Source: Psychrosphaera sp. B3R10
Lineage (GTDB): Bacteria > Pseudomonadota > Gammaproteobacteria > Enterobacterales > Alteromonadaceae
Length of the DNA: 35,037 bases
Direction: 5' to 3'
Assembly: GCF_018861025.1 (NCBI RefSeq)
Contig: NZ_JAHKQH010000033.1
Span: 1 to 35,037 of the forward strand
A program made the translations under genes and the position numbers. Positions 6,047 to 14,536 of this stretch are shown here, piece after piece (position 1 is the first letter of the stretch; every line of letters begins with the position of its first letter). Below the pieces are notes generated by a model that saw only the letters and a list, made by a program, of their open reading frames with translations, had not been told where the DNA came from and did not search any database.

Positions 6047-8284
6047 ATGAGCCTAAGACAAAAATTCAAAAAAATTCTTCCAGAAATTTCTCGTACTGAG
6101 CAGGAAGCATTAGACGCAGGTGATACTTGGATTGAGGCCTCTATCTATCAAGGTAAGCCTGATTTCGATACATTGTTGCAAACAGCACCGTCAAAACTGA
6201 CTGAAGAAGAACAAGCCTTCATTGACGGACCATTGTCTGAGTTGCTAATGATGTTAGATGATATGGAAGTACATGACAGTATCCATATCCCACCTCGTGT
6301 TTTACAGTTTTTGAAAGACAATAAGTTTTTCTCATTCATTATTCCAAAGGAATACGGCGGCTTAGAATTTAGTGCTTATGCATCATCTACTATTGTTGCG
6401 TCTATTTCGACGAAAAGTAACCCAATAGCAACCACAGTAATGGTACCTAACTCGTTAGGCCCAGGTGAGTTATTAGCGCACTTTGGTACTAAAGAACAAA
6501 AAGACCACTATTTACCACGCTTAGTTGATGGTCGAGATATTCCATGTTTTGCATTAACTAGCCCAGAAGCAGGTTCTGATGCCGGTGGTATTCCAGATCG
6601 TGCGATTGTTACGAAACAAGTTGTCGATGGTGAAGAAGTTATTGGGTTAAGTTGTACCTGGGACAAACGTTATATTACGTTAGCACCAATTGCGACTGTC
6701 CTTGGTTTGGCTGTTAAAGTTTTTGACCCGGAAGGGTTATTAGGCGGCGAAGCAGACTTAGGGATCACTTGTCTATTACTTCCTAGCGATTATGAAGGTG
6801 TTGAGATTGGAAACCGTCATAAGCCACTAGGCGTTAATTTTTATAATGGTACGACACGTGGCAACGACGTATTTGTGCCGATGGATTTTGTTATCGGCGG
6901 CGAAAAAAATGTCGGTAAAGGTTGGCAGATGCTAGTTGCATGTTTAGGTGCAGGTCGTGGCGTTTCATTACCAGCAAACGGCTGTGCAACAGGCCATGCA
7001 GCACTTAAATCAACGTCTGAATACGCAGCAATTCGTGAACAGTTCGGCATGCCAATCGGTAAGTTTGAAGGTATTCAAGAGCAACTTGCGTTGATTGGTG
7101 GTTTGACATTTAATTTAGAAGCGATGCGTCACTTAGTGCTTAATTCGCTCGATTTAGGCTTTAAACCTTCAGTTATCACAGCGATTGCAAAATATCATAT
7201 GACAGAAATGGGTCGTACGACTCTGCAAGCTGCAATGGATACGCAAGCGGGTAAAGCAATTCAAATGGGGCCAAATAACGTATTGGCAACAGCTTACTTT
7301 GCGACGCCAATTGGTATCACTGTTGAAGGCGCCAATATCTTAACTCGTAACTTAATGATATTTGGTCAGGGGGCAACTCGTTGTCACCCACATGTACAAG
7401 ATTTGATCACTGCTATTCACTCAGAAGAGCCGGATGCAGACAAACAGTTTAATAAACTGTTTAAGAGCACAATCGGATACAGTATTAAAAACTTTTTCCG
7501 AGGCGTTGGTTCAGGTTATTTACCAGGTTTTGGTAAAGGCAAAAACCCAGACAAAATGGTTAACGAATTTGAAACTCGAATCAATCGTTTGTCAGCGATT
7601 CTTGCAGTGCAATCAGACTTTGCATTATTGGTGTTAGGCGGCGATTTAAAACGTAAAGAAATGCTATCTGCTCGTTTAGGTGACATGCTTAGCTATTTAT
7701 TTATGGCGATGGGTAACATTAAGTTTTATACCCAAAGTGACAATCGTGAAGCGCTAAAACCATATTTCGAATACGGTACAACTTGGGCATTACAGCGTGC
7801 TGAAGAAGCGTTAACGGCTTATTCAGATAACTTCCCTAACCGTTTAGTTGCTAATTGGTTGAGTCTTAAATTAGGTATGCCATTTATGAGCAAAACTAAG
7901 GTATCAGACAAAATGATCACAACGTTGTCTGACGCAACGTTGAAAAACGACGGCGCTAAGAAAGAGTTAACTCACCTTGTTAGCATGAAAGGTCGAGATG
8001 GCTTTAGTGTTCTAACTGAAGCATATGAAGCTAAGCTTGCGGTTTTACCATTGCTGGATAAAATGAAACAAGCCGTTCGTGCTGGTAAACTGGTTAAACA
8101 GTTAACGTTTGAAGAACTTGTATTAGCAGCTGCTGAAGTTCACGTTATATCAGTTGATGAAAAAGACGAGTTACTTCAATACGACGTAAAACGTAAATTA
8201 GCTATCGCAGTTGACGAATATACGTTTGATATGGAGTTGTTGACCAATAACGGTGTCGATGAGCCAATTTTGAAGTCTGCGTAA
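6047..8284 (+). CDS. fadE: Acyl-CoA dehydrogenase FadE
   Basis: 745 residues. It catalyses the first step of beta-oxidation, FAD-dependent oxidation of acyl-CoA to trans-2-enoyl-CoA. The N-terminal and middle dehydrogenase domains include CFALTSPEAGSDAGG (from about residue 166), the family substrate/FAD motif; FGMPIGKFEGIQEQLA and MDTQAGKAIQMGP follow. The last about 280 residues are the DUF1974 domain specific to FadE-type enzymes. E. coli FadE is 814 residues with a hydrophobic N-terminal segment; this protein starts about 70 residues later and has no membrane anchor. The start is fixed by AAAGGGG 6-7 nt upstream. It is a single gene ended by its own terminator, with a FadR-like palindrome upstream. 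Confidence 0.95.
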   Translation: MSLRQKFKKILPEISRTEQEALDAGDTWIEASIYQGKPDFDTLLQTAPSKLTEEEQAFIDGPLSELLMMLDDMEVHDSIHIPPRVLQFLKDNKFFSFIIPKEYGGLEFSAYASSTIVASISTKSNPIATTVMVPNSLGPGELLAHFGTKEQKDHYLPRLVDGRDIPCFALTSPEAGSDAGGIPDRAIVTKQVVDGEEVIGLSCTWDKRYITLAPIATVLGLAVKVFDPEGLLGGEADLGITCLLLPSDYEGVEIGNRHKPLGVNFYNGTTRGNDVFVPMDFVIGGEKNVGKGWQMLVACLGAGRGVSLPANGCATGHAALKSTSEYAAIREQFGMPIGKFEGIQEQLALIGGLTFNLEAMRHLVLNSLDLGFKPSVITAIAKYHMTEMGRTTLQAAMDTQAGKAIQMGPNNVLATAYFATPIGITVEGANILTRNLMIFGQGATRCHPHVQDLITAIHSEEPDADKQFNKLFKSTIGYSIKNFFRGVGSGYLPGFGKGKNPDKMVNEFETRINRLSAILAVQSDFALLVLGGDLKRKEMLSARLGDMLSYLFMAMGNIKFYTQSDNREALKPYFEYGTTWALQRAEEALTAYSDNFPNRLVANWLSLKLGMPFMSKTKVSDKMITTLSDATLKNDGAKKELTHLVSMKGRDGFSVLTEAYEAKLAVLPLLDKMKQAVRAGKLVKQLTFEELVLAAAEVHVISVDEKDELLQYDVKRKLAIAVDEYTFDMELLTNNGVDEPILKSA

Positions 8285-8297
8285 GGTTTTCTAGACC

Positions 8298-8330
8298 GAA
8301 AAAAACGCAACTACGGTTGCGTTTTTTTTT
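8298..8330 (+). terminator. Intrinsic terminator of fadE
   Basis: The stem AACGCAAC / GTTGCGTT with a 4-nt loop is flanked by A-run and T-run (nine T), 15 nt after the fadE stop. Confidence 0.93.
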
Positions 8331-8668
8331 GCTCGGTATCAAAACATCAATATTTTAGACCAATAGCCATTCCTCATTTTCAAATACATAAGTGGTGAAT
8401 AGTTATCTGATTTAAGCGAATAACTATAAATATTCATTTTTAGTCCATTTATTTTTCTGATTTTTCGACCCTAAATGTAAAAAGTCTTTTGTCAGACCAC
8501 TGGCCAAAATTCAGCCAACCTCTTGTGTTTATTCGATTAGATAAAAATTCATCTAATTGTAACGAAATAACTCGTTACATTCGTTCATAGAACATTAACA
8601 ACCTTTTTCTCACTTTCCGCCACTATGTATATGCGACCTGGTAAAACACTATTTCTGAGGAGAAAAAT
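8331..8668. other. Gene-free interval upstream of the DUF3718 gene
   Basis: 338 bp with no credible gene on either strand. It is AT-rich and contains two abutting palindromes (8536-8579), listed separately, in the half nearest the downstream gene. No convincing -35/-10 pair could be picked. Confidence 0.7.
8536..8579. promoter_or_regulatory. Two abutting perfect palindromes before the DUF3718 gene
   Basis: ATTAGAT - 8 nt - ATCTAAT occupies 8536-8557. TGTAACGA - 6 nt - TCGTTACA occupies 8558-8579 and starts at the very next base. Both are perfect (7 and 8 bp arms). They lie about 90-130 bp before the start codon, a position suited to operator sites. No known regulator is assigned. Confidence 0.5.
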
Positions 8669-9037
8669 ATGGGTATCGTAAAATATGGAGTAAGCGTGAT
8701 TGTATTGTCTATGACTTTTGTAGGTGCGAGTGTAGCGTCGGAATATGAAGCTGCTGACAATTCACCGGAAAGCCAATTGTGTTTGGCTGCAGCAACGGCA
8801 AGTAAATTTAAAATGCATCGACAGGTGGCGGATTTCACACCGACTGTTCTCACAAGTAAAAACTATCGTTTAGTTGCGAATAAGCTTTATTGCAACGGAA
8901 TGAATGTGGCCGACTTCGCTAAATCAGCGGGTAACTTTGAAGTGGCAAACAAACTTATGTCATACCGAGATAACTTCGTTCAAATTAGAGATATTGCAGA
9001 CCAACGACATGGGTCGGTTCATATCGGCAGTAAGTAG
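8669..9037 (+). CDS. Small secreted DUF3718 protein
   Basis: 122 residues. It has an N-terminal signal peptide (hydrophobic 6-23, probable cleavage near ASVAS at 24). The mature part has the DUF3718 pattern: an LC motif (C38) and a CNG motif (C75), two cysteines able to form a disulfide in the periplasm, then an FAKSAGNFEVANKL helix. The family is small, typical of Alteromonadales, and of unknown function. AGGAG about 8 nt before the ATG supports the start. It is a single gene with two palindromes upstream and a hairpin after it. Confidence 0.8.
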   Translation: MGIVKYGVSVIVLSMTFVGASVASEYEAADNSPESQLCLAAATASKFKMHRQVADFTPTVLTSKNYRLVANKLYCNGMNVADFAKSAGNFEVANKLMSYRDNFVQIRDIADQRHGSVHIGSK

Positions 9038-9051
9038 TATGGAACAGCTCA

Positions 9052-9082
9052 TATAAGCCGTCACTGGATGTGACGGCTTATA
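9052..9082. terminator. Hairpin between convergent DUF3718 and M28 genes
   Basis: A perfect 13-bp inverted repeat, TATAAGCCGTCAC / GTGACGGCTTATA, with a 5-nt loop, lies between two genes that face each other. There is no good T-run on either side, so it may terminate weakly in both directions or protect the 3' ends. Confidence 0.6.
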
Positions 9083-9099
9083 AAATTAGCTACTTGAGG

Positions 9100-10737
9100 T
9101 TACTTAGAAGAACTAAATGTACGGCCAAAGAAGCTTTCTGGAAGCCATTTAGGCTTATCGTCACTATTAGCGACAGCAAGACCAATACGAATGTTTACGT
9201 CGGCAAACATTTCAGCGGCATTATAGTTAATCGGTAAATCTAATGAGTCAGATGGTTGATGATAATGGTTAGCAAAAAAGTCGCCCCAAACTTTACCGCC
9301 ATCTTCACCTTCTGTTTTAGATTTGAAACCGGTCATCAAAAATACTGACGGTATACCTTTTTTAACAAAGTTATAGTGGTCAGAACGGGTAAATATCGCT
9401 TGTTGTGGCATTGGGTCAGGACTTAGACCAATACCCAATTGACCTGCCGCTTGTTCTACGATGTCGCCCATTGTGCTGTGGTTTGCACCAAACGCGATAA
9501 TATCGGCAAAATCATAAAGTAAAACAGGCATATCTAAATTAATGTTAGCCACCATCTGATTTAACGGAATTGTTGGGTTATTTGTAAAATAGTTTGCGCC
9601 TAATAGACCTTTTTCTTCTGCAGCCACAACGGTAAATAGTATTGAGCGACGAGGGTTAGACTTACTTAATACACGAGCGGTTTCTAATAACACAGAAACA
9701 CCTGAGGCATTATCCATCGCACCGTTATTTATTCTGTCTTTTTTAGTCACATCCAGCGCAAAACCTATGTGATCTAAATGCGCAGTAAAGACAACATACT
9801 CATCTTTTAATTTCGGATCTGAGCCAGGTAAAACAGCAATAATGTTTGGAGCCGAGACTTCTTCATGGCGAGAATCTTTTGCTAAAGACAAAGTTGCGTT
9901 CAGTGGAAACCCTTTAATAGGTTTGTCGTCGGTATCAAGTTGGAAAATCTCTTCTAAGCTTTGCTCTGCATTTTCGAACAATACTTTGCCAGCTGAAAGA
10001 TTAAAATAAGCGCCACCTTTTAATTGTTTGTATTCACCAAACGGCTCGTTGTTGCTATTTAACCATTTCATCGAAGGGACACGAAGGTAGTTAAGTGACG
10101 TAGTATAAGAACGTACTTTTTCACGTTTAGGTGTATGTAGCGTAACAAAACCCACCGCACCGCGCTCGGCAGCATAACGCTTCTTTTCTTTACTAGAAGC
10201 AAGATGAGCCCCTTCTTCAGAAGGCCAGCTTGTAGGGCGACCAGATAGGCTGACAACTATTTTGCCTTTAACATCCAGCCCTTCGTAATCGTTATAATCA
10301 AATTCTTCAGCGACCAAACCGTAACCAACAAAAACCGCTTTTGCCGAAACTGCCGTGTGAGCTGAATTCGCAGAGCCACCCATCATGTATTGTTCAGGGT
10401 AATCAAGCGTAACTTTTTTGCCATCAATTTCAATAACAGCATTTGTCGTTTGTTGATTTAAGTATGTTTTACGAAATGGAACTCGTTGCTGAAATGACCC
10501 TTCGTCACCAGCTGGCGATAAACCGATTTTTGTAAATTCTTTTTCAACATAATGTGCGGCTAGTTCGTAACCTCTGCTTCCTGTATCTCGACCTTCGAGC
10601 AGATCGTCCGCGAGGAACTCAAGATGAGCACGAATTAAGTTTTGATCAACGGAAGTTTGGGTTGAAGCTTCTGGTTCTTTATTGCCACAACTAACTAAAA
10701 GTGTGGTGAGTAGGCATGTCGCGAGTAATCTTTTCAT
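9100..10737 (-). CDS. M28 family zinc peptidase, lipoprotein
   Basis: 545 residues. The lipoprotein signal is LVSC with lipidated Cys17, followed by Gly, so an outer-membrane location is likely. A PA-type insert (about 130-250) interrupts the N-terminal part. The M28 catalytic domain shows all expected two-zinc ligands: H320 (TAHLDH), D342 (MDNASG), E374-E375 (AAEEKG), D402 (NLDMP) and H493 (HYHQPSD). M28 enzymes with a PA domain are mostly aminopeptidases; the exact specificity is not visible. It probably recycles peptides in the periplasm. It is a single gene, divergent from the TlpA-like gene. Confidence 0.9.
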   Translation of the reverse strand: MKRLLATCLLTTLLVSCGNKEPEASTQTSVDQNLIRAHLEFLADDLLEGRDTGSRGYELAAHYVEKEFTKIGLSPAGDEGSFQQRVPFRKTYLNQQTTNAVIEIDGKKVTLDYPEQYMMGGSANSAHTAVSAKAVFVGYGLVAEEFDYNDYEGLDVKGKIVVSLSGRPTSWPSEEGAHLASSKEKKRYAAERGAVGFVTLHTPKREKVRSYTTSLNYLRVPSMKWLNSNNEPFGEYKQLKGGAYFNLSAGKVLFENAEQSLEEIFQLDTDDKPIKGFPLNATLSLAKDSRHEEVSAPNIIAVLPGSDPKLKDEYVVFTAHLDHIGFALDVTKKDRINNGAMDNASGVSVLLETARVLSKSNPRRSILFTVVAAEEKGLLGANYFTNNPTIPLNQMVANINLDMPVLLYDFADIIAFGANHSTMGDIVEQAAGQLGIGLSPDPMPQQAIFTRSDHYNFVKKGIPSVFLMTGFKSKTEGEDGGKVWGDFFANHYHQPSDSLDLPINYNAAEMFADVNIRIGLAVANSDDKPKWLPESFFGRTFSSSK

Positions 10738-10864
10738 AACGAACTTTTATAAAATTAAAAAGAGCATTTTACATTTTAATATCGGAGTGGAATATGTCAT
10801 AAATAGTGCATAACCTGCAATGAATCGCATTTTTTGCCTAATTAACTACCAAAAGAAGAAGATA

Positions 10865-11356
10865 ATGAAATTAAAAATAGTGTTAATGGTTTTTGTATTT
10901 TTGTCAGGTTGTGGAAAAGCAGTAACGAAAGGAGAGCCCGCAACGGCATTTTCGTTGTCTAGTTTAGTCTCAGATCAAACAATAACCCTGTCAGATTATA
11001 AAGGAAAAGTAGTCTACTTAGACTTTTGGGCAAGTTGGTGTAAACCCTGTATTGAGTCGTTTCCTAAATTAGATAAGTTGCATTCCAAATACAAAGATCA
11101 GGGTTTTGCGGTGATAGCGGTTAACTTGGACCAATCAAAAGATCTCGCACTAGCGTTTTTGCAAACCAATTCTGTTGGCTATCAAGTGCTCTATGATGAC
11201 GGTGCTAAGGTTGCTGGCTTATATGACGTAAGTTCGATGCCATCGTCGTATTTTATTGATAAAAAGGGCATTGTTAGACTCGCTCATCAAGGATTTCGTC
11301 CTGGTGATGAAATTAAAATAGAGAAAGCAATACAACATTTGTTAGCTGAAAAGTAA
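10865..11356 (+). CDS. TlpA-like thioredoxin-fold lipoprotein
   Basis: 163 residues from this start. MKLKIVLMVFVFLSGC is a lipoprotein signal with Cys16. An in-frame ATG 45 nt upstream would put 15 residues before the signal and is less likely. The mature part is an AhpC/TSA-thioredoxin domain of the TlpA/ResA type: catalytic WCKPC (C59, C62) and the cis-proline motif near SMPSSYF. It likely reduces or exchanges disulfides on periplasmic partners, which remain unknown. AAGAAGA before the start serves as ribosome site. The neighbouring M28 gene is divergent; the PaiB-like gene follows 52 nt later on the same strand. Confidence 0.88.
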   Translation: MKLKIVLMVFVFLSGCGKAVTKGEPATAFSLSSLVSDQTITLSDYKGKVVYLDFWASWCKPCIESFPKLDKLHSKYKDQGFAVIAVNLDQSKDLALAFLQTNSVGYQVLYDDGAKVAGLYDVSSMPSSYFIDKKGIVRLAHQGFRPGDEIKIEKAIQHLLAEK

Positions 11357-11408
11357 TCGATTGTACTATTCTTTATGAACAAAATTTTGGATTGAAAAAG
11401 GAATTGCT

Positions 11409-11996
11409 GTGTACGTACCTCGACATTTTAAACACGATATAGACGACAGTGTGTTTAAATTTATAGAAAATAATGGTTTTGCGCAGCTTATTAGTTCAAC
11501 TAATAACTTACCAGAAGTTACCTTTGTACCAATATTACTAAATGCTGATAAAACTAAGCTCATTTGTCACGTCGCAAATCAAAACCCGCAGGCCAAAATT
11601 GAAGATGGTCAGATTGTTCTGGTTTCTTTTAGCGGTCCACACGGTTATGTTTCGCCTAGCTGGTATGAATCAGCCGGTGTGCCAACATGGAATTACCAAG
11701 CTGTAAATGTTTATGGGAAAGTGACTAAAAGTCGTGACCCTGAACGCTTAACGCAGTTAGTCAATCAACTTACCGACAAGTATGAACGATATTATGACGC
11801 GCCGTGGCAACCAGAGTATCCAGATAAAATGTTACGTGCCATCACTTTGTTGGAAATTGAAATCACAGATATTCAAGCAAAAAGTAAGTTAAGCCAAAAC
11901 CGCAGTCGGGTTGACCAAGTTAATGTGATTAATGCGTTAAATAAAGAAGGCAATACCAAACTTGCGGAAGCGATGAAAAAAGAAAATAAACTGTAA
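11409..11996 (+). CDS. PaiB-like FMN-binding regulator-family protein
   Basis: 195 residues, starting at GTG with AAAGGAA upstream. It matches the FMN-binding negative transcriptional regulator (PaiB) family: MYVPRHF at the N-terminus, VSFSGPHGYVSPSWY in the centre (about 76-90) and VPTWNYQAVNVYGK just after, which form the split-barrel flavin site. B. subtilis PaiB is the name-giver and was linked to protease and sporulation gene repression. Many homologues are probably flavin enzymes and not DNA-binding regulators, and no helix-turn-helix is seen here. A strong terminator follows. Confidence 0.87.
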   Translation: MYVPRHFKHDIDDSVFKFIENNGFAQLISSTNNLPEVTFVPILLNADKTKLICHVANQNPQAKIEDGQIVLVSFSGPHGYVSPSWYESAGVPTWNYQAVNVYGKVTKSRDPERLTQLVNQLTDKYERYYDAPWQPEYPDKMLRAITLLEIEITDIQAKSKLSQNRSRVDQVNVINALNKEGNTKLAEAMKKENKL

Positions 11997-12030
11997 TTGA
12001 GTTCAGGAGCTAAAGCCTGAACTCAATTTT
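11995..12030 (+). terminator. Intrinsic terminator of the PaiB-like gene
   Basis: A perfect 13-bp stem, AATTGAGTTCAGG / CCTGAACTCAATT, with an 8-nt loop begins at the stop codon and ends in TTTT. It faces hslO and may also stop read-through from that side. Confidence 0.85.
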
Positions 12031-12048
12031 AAAGTGGCAATCGATGAC

Positions 12049-12933
12049 CTAATTTATCGAATCAGGTTCTTCATTTGAAGCACTAAATACCGCTTCAACG
12101 TCAATACTGTCAAACAAATACGGTGTTAAACAAAACTGACAGATTATCTCGATGTTGCCACGTTCTTCGATCAACGCTTTTGCGTCTTCTAAAGTTAACT
12201 GGCGAATGGTATTAGCCGTTTTTTCACGGCTACAACCACATTCATAGGTAATTTCCTGTGGCGCAAACATTTCTGGATTGTCTTCATGATAAAGTCTGAT
12301 CAGCACTTGTTCTGGCGGTAAGTTTAATAGCTCGTCATCTTTTATAGTTTGCGTTAGTGCTTCAAGATGATAGAAGTCATCTTTGGCTTTTTCTTCCACT
12401 GGAAGAACCTGCAGCAAAATCCCAGCGGCTTTATGATCACCACCTGAAATATCAGTCGCTAACCAAATTCGAGTTTGTAATTGTTCAGAACTGACAAAGT
12501 ATTGCTCAACACACTCCATCAATGTCGGCTTATCTAATGCGGCAACACCTTGGTAACGCTCGCCATTTTTTGGCGCAATTGTGATGACCATTAAACCATT
12601 GCCAATAAGGTGTTGAATATCGCCGTCGGTAACATCGTCGCTGAATTTTGCCGTTGCTCGCAGTTGCTGGTGGTTATTACCATTTACTACAGCGTAACTT
12701 AAAGGGCCATCACCTTGAATTTGAACGCTAATCTCACCTTCAAATTTTAACATTGCGGTCATTAAACTCGTTACCGCTAACAATTCGCCCAATATACGCT
12801 TTACCGGATCTGGGTAATTGTGATTAGTAAGCATTGAATTAAAACTTTGATTTATTTGAACTAATTCACCACGTACATGGTACTTTTCGAATAAATAACG
12901 GTGTAACAAGTCTGGATTGTTTTGGTCTGTCAT
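12049..12933 (-). CDS. hslO: Hsp33 redox-activated chaperone
   Basis: 294 residues. Hsp33 is a holdase that is off when its four cysteines bind zinc and on when oxidants form disulfides. The redox switch is intact: C232, C234 (CGC) and C265, C268 (CQFC), the same numbering as in E. coli. The N-terminal substrate-binding domain is full length. It lies 6 nt after hslR, so the two genes form an operon, as in E. coli. Confidence 0.97.
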   Translation of the reverse strand: MTDQNNPDLLHRYLFEKYHVRGELVQINQSFNSMLTNHNYPDPVKRILGELLAVTSLMTAMLKFEGEISVQIQGDGPLSYAVVNGNNHQQLRATAKFSDDVTDGDIQHLIGNGLMVITIAPKNGERYQGVAALDKPTLMECVEQYFVSSEQLQTRIWLATDISGGDHKAAGILLQVLPVEEKAKDDFYHLEALTQTIKDDELLNLPPEQVLIRLYHEDNPEMFAPQEITYECGCSREKTANTIRQLTLEDAKALIEERGNIEIICQFCLTPYLFDSIDVEAVFSASNEEPDSIN

Positions 12934-12939
12934 TTTGGC

Positions 12940-13335
12940 TTACTCAAATTTATCTGAATTTTTAAAATTAATTAGGGTGCGACGCTGTTTTTTGTCAGGA
13001 CGTTTATCAGGACGAGGTGACATAGCGGCGCTAGAGCTTCGGGCAAGTTGTTGCGCTTCTCGATGGAGGATACTCGCGGGAGTTTCTTCATAAAGCGTTT
13101 GGGCTACCGTAAAGTTCTGACGTTTTTGTTCAACAACTTTAATTACAACAGTTTTTTCGTCATATCCTTGACGTAGCTTCACTTCTGCTCCAACCTCTAC
13201 CGCCTTTGAAGCTTTACATCTTTGACCATTATAATGAACTTTTCCGCCATTGATCATGTCTGTAGCTACAGAACGAGTTTTGTAGAAGCGTGCGGCCCAA
13301 AGCCATTTGTCGAGACGTACTTTTGTTTCAGACAT
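12940..13335 (-). CDS. hslR: Hsp15, ribosome-associated heat shock protein
   Basis: 131 residues, close to E. coli Hsp15 (133). The S4 RNA-binding domain fills the N-terminal half (VRLDKWLWAARFYKTRS at 6-22, then the GGKVHYNG turn). The C-terminal tail is basic (RPDKRPDKKQRRT). In E. coli it binds free 50S subunits carrying a nascent chain and rescues them after heat shock. It is the first gene of the hslR-hslO operon, divergent from gspC. Confidence 0.95.
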   Translation of the reverse strand: MSETKVRLDKWLWAARFYKTRSVATDMINGGKVHYNGQRCKASKAVEVGAEVKLRQGYDEKTVVIKVVEQKRQNFTVAQTLYEETPASILHREAQQLARSSSAAMSPRPDKRPDKKQRRTLINFKNSDKFE

Positions 13336-13517
13336 AATATGTAACTGTTTACTTCATGCAGGTATAAAAAAATTCCGGCAGAATGTAGCATAGTTAGTGA
13401 TTTTCCGCTACTTGTAGGGTTATACTCTACGCGTTTTAAAGTAGTTCTTTTTATTCGTTTTTATTGATGATGGTGCATTTTTTTAAATTCTAAATACCAT
13501 CCTAAGAGAGATTATTA

Positions 13518-14519
13518 ATGGAGTCGTCTCGCTTTTTTGAGCAGCTCAATCGATTTTGGCAAAAAGTGCCACAACAAAAGCTAAGTATTTTGGTGACGAT
13601 AATGTTGTTGCTATATTGCGCCAACATGGTTGCCAATATGGTTTGGCAACTGGTTCCTGTAAGTCCGAGTAAGGGCCAATTTGTCACAGTGAGCGGCATA
13701 AAGTCTAATGCGACGAATCAACAAGCGAGTCAGTTAGACATGTCTGCGTTGCTAAAATTAAATTTATTTGGTGACGAAAGTAAAATACCAGAAGTTGTTA
13801 AACCAGTTGTAACCAACACCGATGCCCCAAAAACACGACTAAATGTGACGTTAACAGGGTTAGTCGCTGATAATTCAAGCAGTACCTCCCAAACGAGTGT
13901 GGCTATCATCGAAAGTGCCGGCAATCAGTCAACCTATGGAATTGGCGAAACAATTGATAAAACTCAAGCCAAAGTTGACCAGATTTTATTAGACCGTGTG
14001 ATTTTATCTGTGAGTGGCCGATACGAGACATTAATGCTCGAAGGTATAGAATATTCAACAACTATCCCTGGCAGTGCCGATGAAATGGTTGATGAAACGT
14101 CAAAACTAGCAGATAGTCAGATTATTAAAGGGACTGCAAGGCCAACGGTTAAAAGACCTAAGGTCAAAGCCACGCCGAAAAAAATGGATAAGCGTGCCGA
14201 TGTTGAATTGTCTAAATCGTTAAGAGAGCAACGTGAACAATTGTTCTCCGATCCAAAAAAATTAATGGACTACATCCGAATTCGTCCCGACAGAAAAGGC
14301 GGCGAATTACGCGGGTATAGACTGACACCAGGTAAAGATCCAAGCCTGTTTAAACAAGTTGGCCTAAAACATAATGATCTGGCCGTTAATATTAACGGGT
14401 TTGATCTCACCGACATGAAGCAGGCACTGTCTGTGATGCGCGAGTTGCGGTCGATGACAGAAGCAAGTATTACGGTGTTGAGAGAAGATACCACTGTAGA
14501 AATTATTTTGGCTTTATAG
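13518..14519 (+). CDS. gspC: Type II secretion protein GspC
   Basis: 333 residues, first gene of the T2SS operon. A short cytoplasmic N-terminus is followed by one membrane segment (about 23-45), a homology region (about 80-175) that contacts secretin GspD, and a PDZ-like domain at the C-terminus (about 240-333, with LRGYRLTPGKDPSLFKQVGL). It links the inner-membrane platform to the secretin. The start is supported by AAGAGAG 6-8 nt upstream. The shared hslR-gspC intergenic region (182 bp) should hold the operon promoter; a TATACT at 13421 is a possible -10 without a clear -35. Confidence 0.96.
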   Translation: MESSRFFEQLNRFWQKVPQQKLSILVTIMLLLYCANMVANMVWQLVPVSPSKGQFVTVSGIKSNATNQQASQLDMSALLKLNLFGDESKIPEVVKPVVTNTDAPKTRLNVTLTGLVADNSSSTSQTSVAIIESAGNQSTYGIGETIDKTQAKVDQILLDRVILSVSGRYETLMLEGIEYSTTIPGSADEMVDETSKLADSQIIKGTARPTVKRPKVKATPKKMDKRADVELSKSLREQREQLFSDPKKLMDYIRIRPDRKGGELRGYRLTPGKDPSLFKQVGLKHNDLAVNINGFDLTDMKQALSVMRELRSMTEASITVLREDTTVEIILAL

Positions 14520-14536
14520 CCCCGGAGTTTGATGTA

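Noticed and set aside
10820-10864. Upstream ATG of the TlpA-like gene
   Set aside because: It would put 15 extra residues before a perfect lipoprotein signal and has no ribosome site.
13411-13426. TATACT at 13421 as the gsp operon promoter
   Set aside because: No acceptable -35 lies 16-18 nt upstream, so it was only mentioned under gspC.
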